Assembly (NCBI GenBank): GCA_017305665.1
Contig: JAFKKH010000008.1
Location: 124,001 to 188,000, forward strand
Length of the DNA stretch: 64,000 nucleotides
From: Hyphomicrobiales bacterium
GTDB taxonomy: Bacteria > Pseudomonadota > Alphaproteobacteria > Rhizobiales > Xanthobacteraceae
Direction of reading: 5' to 3'
The translations under genes were made by a program, and so were the position numbers. Each line of letters begins with the position of its first letter. Positions within the stretch are counted from its first letter, which is position 1. Positions 62,100 through 64,000 of this stretch are shown piece after piece. The notes under the pieces are model-generated. The model was given only the letters and a program-made list of their open reading frames with translations, searched no databases and had not been told where the DNA came from.

Positions 62100-64000
62100 A
62101 TGTCCTCATCTCCATCGCTTGCCGGAGACGGCACGGTCGTCGCACCAAAGCGGATCGAGTTCGACGATCCGCATGCCGGAACGGAGAATTTGCAGGAGGC
62201 GGAAGTCACGCGCGTCCGCGTGCTGCAGGGTGGATGGCGCTGGGCGCTAGTCGTTGCCACCGCGGCAACGATCCTGCTGTGCATCAACCAGCAGTTCTCG
62301 CTCCGCTTCTTCATCGGCTACACCCAGCTCAACACCGAATACTTCTATCTGCTGATCGCGTTGATGCTGCCGTTCACCTTTCTGATCTTCCCGGGCGCGG
62401 AGACGTCGCCGCTCGACCGCATCCCTTGGTACGACGTCCTGCTGTTCGTCATGACCATCGGCGCATCCATCGAGCTCATGATGCACGTCCGCAAGGCCGC
62501 CGAGGCCGGTTGGGAGTTCGGCGGCGCGCCGACGTCGGTGATCGTTGCAGGCCTTCTGATGTGGGCGGTTCTGATGGAAGCGCTTCGGCGCACCGGCGGC
62601 TGGAGCCTGCTGCTCAGCGTCTTCCCCTTCACGGTCTATCCGCTGTTCGCAGAATCTTCCTGGCTCGGTCCGTTTCGTGGAACGGAATCCACGATCGAGC
62701 AGGCGACCTCCTATCACGTGCTCTCGGGCGAGAGCCTGCTCGGAATTCCGATCCAGGCCTTTGCTGATACCGTCATCGGCTTTCTGGTGTTCGGCACCGC
62801 GCTGATGATGACAGGTGCCGGGAAATTCTTCATCAATCTCGCATTCGCACTCTGCGGCACCTTCCGTGGCGGCGCCGCCAAGGTCTGCATCTTCGCCAGC
62901 GGTTTGCTCGGCATGATGTCCGGCTCGATCATTTCCAATGTCTTGACCGCGGGCACCATGACCATTCCGGTCATGAAGAAGAGCGGCTTCCGCGCTTCCT
63001 ATGCCGGCGCGATCGAAGCCTGCGCCTCGACCGGCGCGGTGCTGGCGCCCCCCGTTATGGGCGCGACGGCTTTCGTCATCGCGCAATTCCTCAACATCAG
63101 CTACGCCGAAGTGGCGATGGCCGCGATCATCCCGGCTGCGCTGTATTATCTCGGCCTGTTCATGCAGGTCGATTCCTACGCCGCACGGCATGGCCTGAAA
63201 GGCATTCCGCGATCGGAATTGCCGCGCGTCATCGATACGATCAAGGCCGGCTGGTATTACGTCTTCGTCATCGCACTGCTGATCGTGATGCTGCTCTATT
63301 TCAAGCGCGAGAGCCACGCGCCGTTCTACGCGACCGCCCTGCTGCTCGTTCTCAATCAGCTATTCTCGAAGGACACCCGCTGGACGTTTACGACCATCAC
63401 GCGATTTCTCGAGACCAACGGGCGCACCTTCGTCGAACTGATCGGCATTCTCGCCGGCTGCGGCCTGTTGATCGGCGCGTTTTCCATGACCGGCGTGGTC
63501 TCCAGCCTCGCCAACGATCTCCTGCGGATCGCCGGCAACAATGCGTTCCTGCTGCTCGCAACCTGCGCCCTCACCAGCCTGATCCTCGGGCTCGGACTGA
63601 CGACGACCGCCTGCTACATCTTCCTCGCCATTCTGGTCGCGCCCGCACTTGAAAAGCTCGGCCTCAACCGGATGGCCGTCCACATGTTCATCTTCTATTG
63701 GGGTATGCTGTCGTCGATCACGCCACCGGTTGCGATCGCATCCTTCGCCGCGGCCGGCATCGCCGGTTCGCCCGCGATGAAGACGGGATGGGAATCCATG
63801 TGGGTCGGCAGCATCATCTATTTCCTGCCGTTCTTCTTCGTGCTCAACCCCGCGCTCGTGCTGCAGGGTGATAGCCCCTACCTCGTCGCGCTCGGACTGA
63901 TGATGCTCGCCGCGTTTGGAACGCTGTTCATCTGCGGCGGAATCCAGGGCTATCAGGTCGGCGTCGGCGATCTTCGCAAGGCCGGAAGCCTCGAATGGCC
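62100..64000 (+). CDS. TRAP transporter fused permease (DctQ-DctM), partial at right edge
   Basis: An inner-membrane permease of the fused 4TM/12TM type that works with TAXI receptors using ion gradients. About 634 residues are visible and the frame is still open at the end of the window. A soluble 45-residue N-terminus precedes the small DctQ-like part (about 45-180), then the DctM part with GLLGMMSGSIISNVLTAGTM, GAIEACASTGAVLAPPVMGA and later LTTTACYIFLAILVAPALEK and WGMLSSITPPVAIASFAAAG, all typical. The start is the ATG at 62100, 26 bases after the receptor gene. Confidence 0.95.
   Translation, partial: MSSSPSLAGDGTVVAPKRIEFDDPHAGTENLQEAEVTRVRVLQGGWRWALVVATAATILLCINQQFSLRFFIGYTQLNTEYFYLLIALMLPFTFLIFPGAETSPLDRIPWYDVLLFVMTIGASIELMMHVRKAAEAGWEFGGAPTSVIVAGLLMWAVLMEALRRTGGWSLLLSVFPFTVYPLFAESSWLGPFRGTESTIEQATSYHVLSGESLLGIPIQAFADTVIGFLVFGTALMMTGAGKFFINLAFALCGTFRGGAAKVCIFASGLLGMMSGSIISNVLTAGTMTIPVMKKSGFRASYAGAIEACASTGAVLAPPVMGATAFVIAQFLNISYAEVAMAAIIPAALYYLGLFMQVDSYAARHGLKGIPRSELPRVIDTIKAGWYYVFVIALLIVMLLYFKRESHAPFYATALLLVLNQLFSKDTRWTFTTITRFLETNGRTFVELIGILAGCGLLIGAFSMTGVVSSLANDLLRIAGNNAFLLLATCALTSLILGLGLTTTACYIFLAILVAPALEKLGLNRMAVHMFIFYWGMLSSITPPVAIASFAAAGIAGSPAMKTGWESMWVGSIIYFLPFFFVLNPALVLQGDSPYLVALGLMMLAAFGTLFICGGIQGYQVGVGDLRKAGSLEW

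Overview
The window looks like a chromosomal segment of a high-GC alphaproteobacterium of the Bradyrhizobium/Rhodopseudomonas/Afipia group (Nitrobacteraceae). The reasons are the gene content (guaA, rsmB, guaB, rlmE and Ppx/GppA together with many acyl-CoA, TRAP and OprB genes) and the palindromic intergenic repeats beginning GTCATTCCGG, GTCATTGCGA and GTCATCCTGAGG, which are typical of that family. This placement comes from recall of the group and was not computed.

Region 1 (98-12,924, all on the minus strand) is an accessory block: an RTX calcium-binding protein with its own AT-rich promoter region and a strong terminator, a SAM methyltransferase, a type I secretion ABC transporter with a degenerate C39-like domain, its HlyD-type adaptor, a large Sel1-repeat protein translationally coupled to the adaptor, a WbsX/GH99-like protein, and two glycosyltransferases. 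The likely theme is secretion of an RTX protein combined with glycan synthesis at the cell surface.

Region 2 (13-18.5 kb) is a patchwork of small accessory genes: an orphan ParA-like ATPase, an IS3-OrfA-like helix-turn-helix protein, about 0.8 kb without a convincing gene, a TetR regulator divergent from a DUF1295 membrane protein, an orphan XRE antitoxin-like protein, an AAC(3)-I-like GNAT, a SnoaL-like protein and an SRPBCC protein.

Region 3 (18.6-40.5 kb) is mostly core: guaA, rsmB, a MAPEG protein, a metallophosphoesterase, a CurA-like reductase, guaB, a DHA2 efflux pump, rlmE, Ppx/GppA, a lone molybdopterin dehydrogenase large subunit, an ABC-F ATPase and a D-serine dehydratase-like enzyme. 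All four long palindromic repeat elements lie between genes from here to the start of region 4. None was seen in the first 18 kb, which supports a different history for regions 1-2.

Region 4 (40.6-53 kb) is acyl-CoA catabolism. One compact minus-strand run (mmsA, acyl-CoA dehydrogenase, 3-hydroxyisobutyryl-CoA hydrolase, mmsB, acyl-CoA synthetase, MaoC hydratase, SDR dehydrogenase) joins valine degradation to acid activation and hydration/dehydrogenation. It is followed by a TetR regulator divergent from an enoyl-CoA hydratase and a thiolase, then an MFS transporter.

Region 5 (53-64 kb) holds an OprB porin with a ZntB/CorA transporter, acetoacetate decarboxylase divergent from a patatin-like lipase, and a group made of an acyl-CoA carboxylase carboxyltransferase, an IclR regulator, a 73-residue biotin carrier and a TAXI-type TRAP transporter whose permease runs off the right edge. 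This last group reads as uptake plus carboxylation of an organic acid, probably under IclR control. No rRNA, tRNA, CRISPR array or complete insertion sequence was recognised.
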